Part shown: positions 19,415-31,094 of the stretch, piece after piece | Numbering within the stretch: position 1 is the stretch's first letter | Layout of the letters: the number at the start of each line of letters is the position of its first letter | Source: Plasmopara viticola | Lineage: Eukaryota > Oomycota > Peronosporomycetes > Peronosporales > Peronosporaceae | NCBI GenBank assembly: GCA_001695595.3 | Contig: MBPM02000061.1 | Coordinates: 434,001-498,000 of the forward strand | Direction of reading: 5' to 3' | DNA length: 64,000 bases | Notes under the pieces: model-generated | Databases searched by the model: none | Seen by the model: only the letters and a program-made list of their open reading frames with translations | Told to the model about the DNA's origin: nothing | Position numbers and translations under genes: made by a program

Positions 19415-21018
19415 TCAATACGAGCACGCGTGAATTCCGAGAGCCTTCATTAGGTCGGCATGACGTGGTCCTGGAAGTGCCTTCGTCATGATGTCTGCCA
19501 GCATCACAGCTGTCTCGCAGTACTCCAGCTTGACTTCACCGCGTTTGACTTCATCATGAATGTGATGGAACTTGATGTCAATGTGTTTAGCACGACCGTG
19601 ATTTACTGGATTCTTCGTCATCTTGATGCATGACTGGTTATCTTCCATGATCTTGAGCTCAGGTCCAGACTTTTTGGCTGCGGCATTCATGATTTGCATA
19701 GCAAGCGGTGGACCCACTTACCTTCTTGACTCGCCAAACTTAACGCAATGTACTCTGCTTCACTGGTTGATAGCGACACACTTGACTGTTTCTTGCTCCC
19801 CCAACTAACCAGAGCGCCTATGAGGATAAACACATAGCCTGAAGTCGATTTTCGGTCTGCATGATCACCGGCCCAGTCTGCGTCTGAATACCCGCAAAAG
19901 TCTAGCTTGTCGCCGGGCATAAAGCAGATGCCGTGTGACTTGGTCCCTTGCAAGTATCGAAGGATACGCTTGACCGCCATCCAGTGTTCGATTTGTGGGT
20001 TTTCCATGAAGCGCGAAACGTAACCCACGGCAAAAGCGATATCTGGTCGAGTCGCAGTCATCAAGTGCATTAAGGCACCTACGGCTTCACGAAATGGAGC
20101 GTCGATTTTAGTCGTTGCGTTGCTTGGTGTGAGTCGAGTGCTGATGTCCGTCGGGCTGATGACAGCTTTGCAGTCGGCCATGCCAAAACGCTTAAGGACA
20201 TCGTCAATGTAGCGTCGCTGAGACAGTGTCACACTGCCGTTGTCATTGTCGACGAGCTCAATTCCCAATACAAACGCGCACTTCCCGCTATCAGTCATTT
20301 CGAAACGCGCCTTCAAGTCATCCTTTGTACGCGCGATCAATTTTGCCGAGTTGCCAGTTACTAACACATCGTCGACATAAACCAGCAGCAGCACGCAATC
20401 TTCATTCGACACTTTTAGGTAGAGACACGGGTCAAAACTGGATACTTGAAATCCAATAGAGCAGACGAACTCATGAAAAGTCTCATTCCATACTCGGGAA
20501 GCTTGTTTCAGGCCATAAATTGCTTTTACTAGCTCAGAAACAGTCAAACCCTCCATCGACTTTAACACCTTCAGGGACCGCGCAAAACACCTTTTCCTTC
20601 ATTTCACCATATAGGAAAGCTGTGACTACGTCCAGTTGGTCCAGTGTCCAGTCAAAGTACTTCGTTATTGCAATCACCATGCGCAGTGTCACGTATTTGA
20701 CTACTGGTGAGAACGTCTCCGTGTAGTCAATACCATACTTTTGCTTGAAACCTTTTGCCACGAGGCGTGCCTTGTACTTCTCAATTGACCCATCAGCTTT
20801 GCGCTTGATCTTGAACAACCATTTTGTCCCAATAGTGTGTTGTCCAGTTGGCAATTTGGTTGCTCGAAACACATTCCGAAGCTTCATCGACGCTAACTCA
20901 GCACAAATTGCTTGACGCCAATGCACCTGATCCGGACCACGAACAGCTTCTTCGAACGTTGTCGGCTCAGAAAAGTCAGCACTTTCAACTGCGTTGGCAC
21001 TTGCTCGCCAAAAACTTG
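19415..21018 (-). pseudogene. Element H: RT and RNase H, duplication copy 1
   Basis: Gene sense from 21018 reads [11 protein letters not shown], then the start of RT ([26 protein letters not shown]), a frameshift near 20535-20565 after VDGGFDCF, then [29 protein letters not shown], RNase H ([19 protein letters not shown]) and a second disruption near 19690-19715 after HRLLCK, before [12 protein letters not shown] and the TGA at 19415. The YVDD box is intact but the frame is broken twice. Confidence 0.9.
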
Positions 21019-21023
21019 AGGTG

Positions 21024-21311
21024 TGATGGAAGGTGACTTTGAGGACTAAGTAGGAGGCGGAGGCGAGGAAACCGAAGCGGAGAAGGCACTTGGGGGTTTG
21101 AATGGAAATTCAGAAGTGATTGATTTATTGGAGTTAGTTTGGTTGCTGCGTAGAAACGCAGCAGTGCATCCTATCACTAAGTGTATATAATCACAAACAT
21201 TCCTAACTCGTCCAATCAGCCTACTCGTCTAATCAACGTGTGGTCGTATTGGACCGGTTCATGCTAACCGGTTAATGGGTACAGTGTACCAATTGGTCAG
21301 CATGTACCTGT
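21024..21311 (-). repeat. Truncated copy of the I 3' LTR (duplication copy 1)
   Basis: Corresponds to 23684-23970. It stops at CATGTACCTGT, four bases short of the LTR end, where duplication copy 2 begins. AGGTG at 21019-21023 is the duplicated target site. Confidence 0.93.
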
Positions 21312-21377
21312 GATACCGATACTTACCGATATGTAGTCGCTGGTCGAGGCGTATCATCACCAGCATCTTCGACAACA
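21312..21377 (-). repeat. Fragment of the D LTR (start of duplication copy 2)
   Basis: 66 bp equal to 18651-18716. It marks the left breakpoint of the tandem duplication inside the D LTR. Confidence 0.92.
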
Positions 21378-21713
21378 ACAAGTCGCCACATCAACTTTGG
21401 ACTGGCAAAAAACCTCTTTTGGCCAACTTCAAAGTCTTTGGTTGTCACGCTTACGTACATGTGCCGAAAGAAAAACGATCCAAGCTTGATGCTTGTTCGG
21501 TGCGATGTCGGTTTCTTGGATACAGCGAGCACGAGAAAGCCAATCGTTTGAAACAATTGAAAGCGGTCGAGTGCTTGTGAGCGTGCGACTCGGAAATAGA
21601 ATCACTACGCAAGAACGAGACCTGAACACTCGTGTTATTACCAAAAGATCTTAAAGCTATAGGCAACAGATGGGTGTTTCGACTCAAGGAGAATCAAATC
21701 GGCGAAATCGAGC
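21378..21713 (+). pseudogene. Element G: integrase end fragment, duplication copy 2
   Basis: Near-identical to 18717-19053 but lacks one T in the run after CAATCG (near 21547), adding a frameshift to the same internal deletion. Followed by GGTAC and the H LTR. Confidence 0.88.
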
Positions 21714-21718
21714 GGTAC

Positions 21719-22067
21719 TGTTGAATGAGCTGAAGGGAACGAAGAGAAGAGGCGAAGAGTCTGCGTGGAGGAGGATCGGAGCGGAGACACTTGAGCAGGA
21801 GAAGGAATATTCGGAAGTGAGTTTATTAATTTGGTCTTAGTTCACAACTCCTTGCTACATCTAAGCCATTCAATTATCTAAGCCAATCAAAAGAGCTTTC
21901 CATCTGGGCGCAATCATCTTCCCATCCGAGCGCAATCATCCTGAGTGCGCCTGTCCGTGTGTCTATCCATGGCGTCATCGTTGTATGTTTGAACCGTCGG
22001 ACAGCCGCTCGTATTGGACAGCCTTGGAAACCGGAATAAAACGGAGGGAAACCGGTTACCTTTAATA
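21719..22067 (-). repeat. 3' LTR of element H, copy 2 (349 bp)
   Basis: Same as 19059-19407 with few changes. The end reads CATTCAACA here and the adjacent polypurine tract has a base change (GAGGGGAAG). Confidence 0.92.
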
Positions 22068-22074
22068 CTTCCCC

Positions 22075-23678
22075 TCAATACGAGCACGCGTGAATTCCGA
22101 GAGCCTTCATTAGGTCGGCATGACGTGATCCTGGAAGTGCCTTCGTCATGATGTCTGCCAGCATCACAGCTGTCTCGCAGTACTCCAGCTTGACTTCACC
22201 GCGTTTGACTTCATCATGAATGTGATGGAACTTGATGTCAATGTGTTTAGCACGACCGTGATCTACTGGATTCTTCGTCATCTTGATGCATGACTGGTTA
22301 TCTTCCATGATCTTGAGCTCAGGTCCAGACTTTTTGGCTGCGGCATTCATGATTTGCATAGCAAGCGGTGGACCCACTTACCTTCTTGACTCGCCAAACT
22401 TAACGCAATGTACTCTGCTTCACTGGTTGATAGCGACACACTTGACTGTTTCTTGCTCCCCCAACTAACCAGAGCGCCTATGAGGATAAACACATAGCCT
22501 GAAGTCGATTTTCGGTCTGCATGATCACCGGCCCAGTCTGCGTCTGAATACCTGCAAAAGTCTAGCTTGTCGCCGGGCATAAAGCAGATGCCGTGTGACT
22601 TGGTCCCTTGCAAGTATCGAAGGATACGCTTGACCGCCATCCAGTGTTCGATTTGTGGGTTTTCCATGAAGCGCGAAACGTAGCCCACGGCAAAAGCGAT
22701 ATCTGGTCGAGTCGCAGTCATCAAGTGCATTAAGGCACCTACGGCTTCACGAAATGGAGCGTCGATTTTAGTCGTTGCGTTGCTTGGTGTGAGTCGAGTG
22801 CTGATGTCCGTCGGGCTGATGACAGCTTTGCAGTCGGCCATGCCAAAACGCTTAAGGACATCGTCAATGTAGCGTCGCTGAGACAGTGTCGCACTGCCGT
22901 TGTCATTGTCGGCGAGCTCAATTCCCAATACAAACGCGCACTTCCCGCTATCAGTCATTTCGAAACGCGCCTTCAAGTCATCCTTTGTACGCGCGATCAA
23001 TTTTGCCGAGTTGCCAGTTACTAACACATCATCGACATAAACCAGCAGTAGCACGCAATCTTCATTCGACACTTTAAGGTAGAGACACGGGTCAAAACTG
23101 GATACTTGAAATCCAATAGAGCAGACGAACTCATGAAAAGTCTCATTCCATACTCGTGAAGCTTGTTTCAGGCCATAAATTGCTTTTACTAGCTCAGAAA
23201 CAGTCAAACCCTTCATCGACTTTAACACCTTCAGGGACCGCGCAAAACACCTTTTCCTTCATTTCACCATATAGGAAAGCTGTGGCTACGTCCAGTTGGT
23301 CCAGTGTCCAGTCAAAGTACTTCGTTATTGCAATCACCATGCGCAGTGTCACGTATTTGACTACTGGTGAGAACGTCTCCGTGTAGTCAATACCATATTT
23401 TTGCTTGAAACCTTTTGCCACGAGGCGTGCCTTGTACTTCTCAATTGACCCATCAGCTTTGCGCTTGATCTTGAACAACCATTTTGTCCCAATAGTGTGT
23501 TGTCCAGTTGGCAATTTGGTTGCTCGAAACACATTCCGAAGCTTCATCGACGCTAACTCAGCACAAATTGCTTGACGCCAATGCACCTGATCCGGACCAC
23601 GAACAGCTTCTTCGAACGTTGTCGGCTCAGAAAGTCAGCACTTTCAACTGCGTTGGCACTTTCTCGCCAAAAAACTTG
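22075..23678 (-). pseudogene. Element H: RT and RNase H, duplication copy 2
   Basis: Same content and same two disruptions as 19415-21018 (after VDEGFDCF and after HRLLCK), with some amino-acid changes such as Val to Ala near the RT VDNDNGS segment. This copy is the one joined to the I insertion at AGGTG (23679-23683), so it is the original continuation of the H frame PPQVFWR. Confidence 0.9.
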
Positions 23679-23683
23679 AGGTG

Positions 23684-23974
23684 TGATGGAAGGTGACTTT
23701 GAGGACTAAGTAGGAGGCGGAGGCGAGGAAACCGAAGCGGAGAAGGCACTTGGGGGTTGAATGGAAATTCAGAAGTGATTGATTTACTGGAGTTAGTTTG
23801 GTTGCTGCGTAGAAACGCAGCAGTGCATCCTATCACTAAGTGCATATAATCACAAACATTCCTTACTCGTCCAATCAGCCTACTCGTCTCATCAACGTGT
23901 GGTCGTATTGGACCGGTTCATGCTAACCGGTTAATGGGTACAGTGTACCAACTGGTCAGCATGTACCTGTAACA
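23684..23974 (-). repeat. 3' LTR of element I (291 bp)
   Basis: Gene sense from TGTTACAGGTACATGC to CACCTTCCATCA. It carries CCGGTT-N6-AACCGG at 23913-23930 and a hairpin GCTGCGT-AGAA-ACGCAGC near 23805-23822. Related to the C LTR along most of its length. Confidence 0.93.
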
Positions 23975-23981
23975 CGCCCTC

Positions 23982-26900
23982 TCAATGCGAACACGCGTGG
24001 ATGCCGAGAGCCATCGTCAAGTCCTTGTGTCGAGGTCCGCCGAGTCCCTTCGTCATGATGTCCGCTAGCATGGTCGCAGTTTCGCAGTACTCGACGAGAA
24101 CTTCTCCACGCTTCACTTCATCGCGGATGTGATGGTACTTGATGTCGATGTGCTTGGCGCGGCCATGATTTACTGGGGTTTTAGTCATCTTAATGCACGA
24201 CTGGTTGTCCTCGAAGATCTTCAAGTCTGGTGTGTCTTCGCCCGAAGCCGCCAAAATCTCACACAGTAGCCTGTGAACCCACTTTCCCTCTTGAAACGCC
24301 AAACTTAGCGCGATGTATTCGGCTTCGCTCGTGGATAGCGACACACTGGACTGCTTTTTGGACCCCCACGACATTGGCCCGCCAAGGACTTGAAACAGGT
24401 AACCGGAAGTCGACTTGCGGTCACTGTAGTCGCCGGCCCAGTCAGCATCGGAGTAGCCGCGAAAGTCCACGCCCTTTTTGGAGAGAAGCGAATTCCGTGC
24501 GACTTGGTACCTTGTAGATAGCGAAAAATCCTCTTGACGGCCGTCCAGTGTTCCACTTGCGGGTTTTCCATGAAGCGCGACACATATCCAACTGCAAAGG
24601 CAATATCGGGTCGAGTTGAAGTCATCAAGTGCATGAGTGCACCGACAGCTTCACGAAACGGAGCGTCCAGCTTGGTCGGGGCATCACTTGGAACAAGTCG
24701 CATGCTGAGATCAACGGGACTGGCAACAGGTTTGCAATTCTGCATGGGTGTAGCGCGCTTGGCTTAACGTCACGCTCCCGTCTTTGTTGTCGATAACTTC
24801 GATGCCAAGAATGAAAGAACACTTACCACTGTCGGTCATCTCGAATTGACTTTTAAGCTGGCGCTTGACTTCATCAATCAGTATCTTGGAGCTTCCGGTG
24901 ATCAGAACGTCGTCGACGTACACCAACAGGAGAGTGCATTCGCCTTTGACGACCTTGATGTATAGGCACGGATCGTAGCTTGAGGCGTGAAATCCAAGTG
25001 AGCGAACGTACTCATCAAAAGTCTCGCTCCATATCGCGAAGCTTGCTTGAGACCATAGATCGCCTTCAGAAGCTCCACGCAGTCGAATCCATTGTCCAGC
25101 TCAACACCCTCGGGCACGCAGCAAAACACTTTTTCCTTCATCAAACCGTATAAGAAGGCAGTGACGACGTCAAGTTGATCCAGGGGCCAACCGAGGAGCT
25201 TGGTAATGGCGATTATCATGCGAAGTGTCACGTACTTCACGACAGGAGAGAACGTCTCCGTGTAATCAATGCTATACTTCTGTACGAAGCCTTTCGCGAC
25301 GAGTCGAGCCTTGTACTTCTCGATGGATCCATCCGCTTTGCGCTTGATCTTAAAGACCCACTTGGTCCCGACTGCGCGTTGATGGTTGGGTAACTTGGCA
25401 GCACGAAACACCCCACGAAAACGCATTGACTTGAGTTCCGCGCGAATGGCCTTGCGCCAGTGAACTCGATCGGGTCCACTCACGGCATCTTGGAAGGCCT
25501 TCGGTTCAGCGCTGTCGCTTGCTTCCACTGCGTTTGCACTTGCTCGCCAAAACATAGGCGAAGTGGAGTCGCTGTCACCTTCATCTTCCGTTTTCGCTTC
25601 TTGGGCCGAGGCATCTTGACCTTGATCGTTCGCGTCATTGACAGGTGCGCTTGCTTCCTCAAGTCCAATTCGGCGGCGCGGGCCACTTGAACGTTGATGC
25701 TTGTCCGGCTCGGAGTTTGCTTTTCGCTTCCCCGCCTGCTTGAAAACATGTACTTCTTCAGAGTCAGAGAGCGCGAGGTACTCGATGGCTTCTTCGATTT
25801 TGGAGTCTTTGTCGACCGAGCTCGTGTTAAAGCTTGTTTCGTCGAATGTGAAATCGCGAGAGATCACGACCTTTCCCGCCTCAATGTCATAAACGCGATC
25901 CGCCTTGGACCGTTCCTCGTAGCCCATGAAAATGCCTTCACGAGCTTTTGGGTCCCACTTTTGTCGCTTTTCCTTTGGCGTCAAAACGAAGGCCTTGCAC
26001 CCAAAGACTCGCATGTGCTTCACGTTGGGCTTGGACTTGTATATAATCTCGTACGGCGTTTTTCCAGGAATCTTGGGGGACGGCAGTCGATTCTTGATGT
26101 AGATTGCCGTCATCGCCGCTTCAGCCCAAAAACGCTTGTCCACGCCGGCGTGGTGGAGCATACTGCGGCCGATCGTCACAATGGTCCAGTTCGCACGCTC
26201 AGCAGTACCGTTGGTCTGGTGTGCGTACTGAACGGTTGGCTGCACTTCAATGCCATGCTCTTCGTAGAAGTCCACAAGCGATCTTGTTTTGAATTCCTTG
26301 GCCCCATCGTGACGCACGTACTTGACTTTGGCGTTGAACTGGCGCTCCACTTTCGTAATAAAGCTTCAAAGACAGTGTTCACTCTCCGAGCGGGCGCGAA
26401 TACAGAAGCCGGTCATGCAGCCGGAGGCCTCGTCGGTAACGAGTAGCAAATGTCTGCTGCCTCCAAGCGATTCCTGCTCCATTGGCCCGCAGTTGTCGAA
26501 ATGCGGACACTCGAACGGCTTGTACTTGGGCTTGTTTGGGTTGCTCGGGAATGGTTTTTGTACCATCTTGCCCTGCTGGCACCCACTGCACTTGCTCGAG
26601 TTCTTTGACGTCGGAGGCATCTTGGCACCTGTCACCATGCCGCCTGACACCATCTTGCGAAGCACGTCGTTTGGAGCGTGGCCCATCCGCGCGTGAAGGT
26701 CGACTCCATTGATCGAAACATTGGACACGGAGTTGGCGCTTGCGCGTGGCACACGGAGCCAATACAGGCCGTCGACGAGGTCTGCGGCGGCAACGACTTG
26801 TCGCGATTTCTTCCGCAATGTGCATTTCAGTACCGTCGAAGATCACCATGAGCTGTCCGCTGCTGTTGATTTGGGGCACCGACAGCAGATTCTTGTCCAT

Positions 26901-27979
26901 GCTCGGGACGTAAAGTGCGTCTTCGATCCTGATGTTGCGCGTGTTGCCGTTGGGCAAAGAGACTTGTTCCACCACAGTCCCCCCACCCAAAATCTTGGCG
27001 GTATGCCCGTTTGCCACGGTCAATTCTCCGTCGCCGCACTCCTTGATTTCGACAAACTTGGCCTTGTCGTTGCAAATGTGGTGCGTGGCGCCACTGTCGA
27101 TGGCCCACGTTCCTTGAAACTTCTTGCCCGTCGACACGCCGCACTCCATAGAGACCGCAAATGCGACCGCGTCAAAATCGTCTTCGTCACGCCGTCTCTC
27201 CACTCGATGTTGTTGGCACCGCGACCACCTCGGCCGCGTCGTACTCCTCCTCGGTTTTCTTCCTTCTGCTTGGTCCAGCACTTGTCGATGACGTGCCCCA
27301 ATTTCCCGCAGTACGTGCAGCGACGCACTTCGCGTTCGGCGCTGAAAGCCTTCGCTGCTTCTTCGAACTTGACAGACGCAGTCTTCTCGCCTTGTCGCTT
27401 GATATGCTCGTTTGTGAGCACTTTTACCACGTCCTGCGTCTTCAGCTCTGCGGTGCTCATTTCCAAATTAAGCACCACATTCTCGTAGCTTTTGGGGAGA
27501 CTACGAAGCAGGCAGATCGCGACGTCTTCGTCCTCCATCTTGGCGCCAATACTGCTGAGTTTCGCGCTGATGTTGAGAACTTCGTTACAATGATGAAGAA
27601 CATTGCCGCCTTCCGCCATTTCCATGCTGAAAAGCTGACGTTTCAGGTAGATCCGTCCAGCCTTTTGCGACCCACCTTACAGCGTACGCAAGCGCGTCCA
27701 CGCGACCCAGGCTTCTTCGCAGTTGTCAAGCGCATGGTGGTAGTCGGCGTCCATGTGGAGCAACATCAAGCCGAACGCGATGTTGCTTGACTTAACATAC
27801 TCGTCCTTCGCCCGGGGATCCGTGAAGCTTGGCGTTGTCTCGCGGTTCACCACACTCCACACGGACTTGGTCAGGAACACGCCACGCATGTAGCGGCTCC
27901 ACGTGGCGTAGTTGTCGCCGTTGAACTTGTCGATGGAAATCTTGGTATCTTGGACAGAGGACATCGTGCTTGGGCTCAT
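23982..27979 (-). pseudogene. Element I: full-length but decayed Gag-Pol
   Basis: Start ATG at 27979 ([10 protein letters not shown]). A TAA at 27677-27679 breaks Gag at RTL-stop-GG. The zinc knuckle [14 protein letters not shown] follows, with a frameshift near 27200, then DSGATHHIC, another frameshift near 26810, pre-integrase (CSGCQQGK), a frameshift near 26350-26370, the integrase core ([17 protein letters not shown]), and RT ([11 protein letters not shown]) with a frameshift near 25040 after GLKQASR. YVDD is present. A small deletion and frameshift lie near 24750 and another near 24480 in RNase H. The stop TGA is at 23982. At least seven lesions, so no function is expected. Confidence 0.9.
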
Positions 27980-27983
27980 AACC

Positions 27984-28275
27984 TGGTGGAAGGTGACTTT
28001 GAGGACTAAGTAGGAGGCGGAGGCGAGGAAACCGAAGCGGAGAAGGCACTTGGGGATTTGAATGGAAATTCAGAAGTGATTGATTTATTGGAGTTAGTTT
28101 GGTTGCTGCGTAGAAACGCAGCAGTGCATCCTATCACTAAGCGCATCTAATCACAAACATTCCTTACTCGTCCAATCAGCCTACTCGTCTAATCAACGTG
28201 TGGTCGTATTGGACCGGTTCATGCTAACCGGTTAATGGGTACAATGTACCAACTGGTCAGCATGTACCTGTAACA
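27984..28275 (-). repeat. 5' LTR of element I (292 bp)
   Basis: Followed in gene sense by the primer site GGTTATGAGCCC (27972-27983). Ends CACCTTCCACCA. Flank AGGTG at 28276-28280 rejoins element H. Confidence 0.93.
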
Positions 28276-28280
28276 AGGTG

Positions 28281-30725
28281 TTGCATCAATATCCTCCTCG
28301 TCATTCGCTTTGCACTCTTCATCCAGATTGGCTCGAGTGCTTGATCGTCGCTTAGCTCGGTGTAGGTCATGTTCATTTGGCGCACTTGCTTCTTCTAAAC
28401 CGGCCCCACAATGAGCTGGACGATTATGTCGAGTAGCTTGCTCTTGGTTCTCCGCACGACTTTTGCGCTTTCCGGTCTGTTTGAACTGCATAGTGCGAGA
28501 CTCGTTGCTACTGTGATCTAATAGATCGAAATCCAGCTCCGTTTCATCTGCGAGTTCTTGCGGCGGTGTGGGCAAATATCCAAACGTTGACTCGTCAAAG
28601 GTGACATCACGTGTTATGACAACTTGATCCGCCTCAATGTCGTAAACGCGATAAGCCTTGGATTTTTCTTCATACCCCATGAATAGTCCTTCAAGAGCCT
28701 TCGGGTCCCATTTCGATCGCTTTTCTTCGGGCGTCAGCACAAAGGCTCGGCAGCCAAAAACCCGCATGTGCTTCACACTTGGTTGAGATCCGTAGATGAT
28801 CTCGAACGGTGTTTGATCTTGGGACTTAGGCGACGGCAGTCGATTTTTGATGTAAATCGCTGTCATGGCCGCTTCAGCCCAAAAGCATTTGTCCAACTTG
28901 GCGTAACGAAGCATGCTGCGGCCGATTGTTACGATTGTGCGAATTGCGCGTTCCGCCGTGCCATTAGTCTGGTGCGCATATGGAACGGTAACCTGCTGCT
29001 CTATTTCATGATCATCATAAAATGCCTTGAGCGATGTCGTCGCGAATTCACGTGCACCATCGTGTCGAACAAACTTGACTGTATAGTCGAACTGAGTCTG
29101 CACTGCTATGATGTACTTCTTGATGCATTCTTCACTTTCGGACTTGGTGCGCAAGCTAAAACCCTTCATGCATCCACTGCCTTCATCAACAATCAGCAGC
29201 AAATACCTGCTTCCGCCCAGCGAGTGAACTTCCATCGGGCCACAAGTGTCAATGTGCAGCAACTCAAATGGATGATAGTGACGCTTGGTTAGATTGCTTG
29301 GAAATGGTCTTTGCACCATCTTTCCTTCTTGACAACCACGGCATACGCTTGATCCGCTAGAAATTGCTGGCATCTTGACATCCTTGATCATGCCCTTAGA
29401 GACCATCCTGCATAAGACATCTACTGGTGCGTGGTCCAGACGCGCATGAAGATTTTCGAATCTTGATTGTGAAGCAGTGTTAACTGACTTTTGTGCTGTA
29501 CGAAGCCAGTAGAGTTCATCCACAAGATCCGCAATCGCCACCAGTTGTTGAGTGCCTTTTCGCGAGATTTTCATCTCGGCACCATCAAAAACAAAACTTG
29601 AAAGTTGCCGCTTTTGTTGATCTGCGGTATTGAAAGAAGATTCTTGCTCATGCTTGGGACATAAAGTGCGTTCTTGATTTCAATTTCACGCTCTTCACCG
29701 TTGCAAAGAATCACTTTTTCGATAATAGTCCCGACACCGTTGATTGCAGCCTTGTTGCCATCTGCGACAAGCACTTCGCCTTCATTGCGCTCGTCCAAAA
29801 CTTTAAACTTGGACTTGTCATGACAAATGTGATGCGTTGCCCCACTGTCAATCGCCCACATTCCACACATGGTTTTGGTCGTCGAAAGTCCACATTCCAA
29901 CGAAACAGCAAACGCCACTCGATCGTATTCCCCGTTGTAGTTGCCGCTGTAGCCTTGCCACTGAACTTGATTTGCTCCGCGTCCACGGGCATTACCGCCG
30001 CGTCGAGCTCCACGATTTTCTTCCTTCTGCTTGGTCCAGCACCGCTCTACCGTGTGCCCCAATTTTCCGCAGAATGTACATTGACGAAATTCACGCTCGG
30101 TACTGAAGGCCTTGGTTGCTTCCTCACTTTTCACCAGCGTCGTCTTGTTTCCCTGTCTCTTGATATGCTCATTCGTAAGCACTTTCGCGACGTCTTGCGA
30201 TCGCAGTTCCCCGCTGCTCATCTCCAAGTTGAGAACGACGTTCTCGTAGCTCTTGGGTAGGCTGCGCAATAAGCAAATCGCCACGTCCTCGTCGTCCATC
30301 TTAGCGCCGATGCTGCTAAGCTTGGCGCTGATGTTGAGGACTTCATTGCATTGATGCATCACATTGCCGCCTTCCGCCATCTCCATGCTGAACAGTTGTC
30401 GCTTCAGGAATTTCCGTCCCATTTTCTGTGATCCACCGTAAAGAGTTTTCAATCGTGCCCATGCGACCCATGCTTCTTCGCAGTCGTCAAATACGTGATG
30501 ATAATCCGCGCTCATGTGAAGCAACTTCAAACCGAACGCGATGTTGCTCAGCTTAACGTACTCCTCCATAGCGCGAGAGTCAGCGAAGGTGGGGGTGGTT
30601 TCCCGGTTGACCACGTGCCACGTCGACTTGGTCAGAAAAACGCCACGCATGTAGCGGCTCCATGTCGCGTAGTTGTCCCCATCGAACTTGTCAATTGAGA
30701 TCTTGGTATCTTGGACAGAGGACAT
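28281..30725 (-). pseudogene. Element H: Gag, protease and integrase part
   Basis: The first in-frame Met is at 30725 (MSSVQDTK); the usual ATG in the primer site is lost because that site has mutated. Gag has [10 protein letters not shown], the knuckle [14 protein letters not shown] and the protease motif [12 protein letters not shown] with Trp intact. A frameshift near 29585 (an extra base in an A-rich run) separates this from pre-integrase ([17 protein letters not shown]) and the integrase core ([24 protein letters not shown]). It then reads a linker up to the I insertion at DIDAT. The two frames together span about 825 codons. Confidence 0.9.
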
Positions 30726-30744
30726 CGTGCTTGGGCATATACCC

Positions 30745-31094
30745 TGTTGAATGAGCTGAAGGGAACGAAGAGAAGAGGCGAAGAGTCTGCGTGGAGGAGG
30801 ACCGGAGCGGAGACACTTGAGCAGGAGAAGGAATATTTGGAAGTGAGTTTGTTAATTTGGTCCTTAGTTCACAACTCCTTGCTACATCTAAGCCATTCAA
30901 TTATCTAAGCCAATCAAAAGAGCTTACCATCTGGGCGCAATCATCTTCCCATCCGGGCGCAATCATCCTGAGTGCGCCTGTCCGTGTGTCTATCCATGGC
31001 GTCATCGTTGTATGTTTGAACCGTCGGACAGCCGCTCGTATTGGACAGCCTTGGAAACCGGAATAAAACGGAGGGAAACCGGTTACCTTCAATA
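30745..31094 (-). repeat. 5' LTR of element H (350 bp), with a degenerate primer site
   Basis: Gene sense TATTGAAGG to CATTCAACA. The following bases read GGGTATATGCCCAAG where relatives have GGTTATGAGCCCAAG, so the primer site is damaged. GGTAC follows at 31095-31099. Confidence 0.9.

Larger units (their letters stand above)
18651..23970. repeat. Direct tandem duplication of about 2.66 kb
   Basis: 18651-21311 and 21312-23970 are near-identical direct copies. Each unit runs from within the D LTR (starting GATACCGATACTTACC), through the G fragment, the H 3' LTR and the H RNase H-RT part, to a point inside the I LTR (ending CATGTACCTGT). Copy 2 continues into the rest of I; copy 1 continues from the rest of D. 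The copies share the same frameshifts in H, so the duplication came after H had decayed and after I and D had inserted. I see no clear microhomology at the junction 21311/21312. Confidence 0.95.
23684..28275 (-). mobile_element. Element I: copia element inserted in H (target duplication AGGTG)
   Basis: LTRs at 23684-23974 (291 bp) and 27984-28275 (292 bp), flanked by AGGTG at 23679-23683 and 28276-28280. About 8 differences between LTRs by eye. Length about 4.6 kb. Its proteins and LTR are closest to element C, but it is broken in many places. Confidence 0.94.
19059..31094 (-). mobile_element. Element H: copia element inserted in G (target duplication GGTAC), interrupted by I
   Basis: The 3' LTR is at 19059-19407 (duplicated at 21719-22067) and the 5' LTR at 30745-31094. 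GGTAC flanks both ends. Interior: RNase H and RT on the left (two tandem copies), then the I insertion with its own AGGTG duplication, then integrase, protease and Gag at 28276-30725. LTRs differ at about 7 positions. Insertion site is the conserved RT motif KARLVAKGF of G. Confidence 0.92.
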
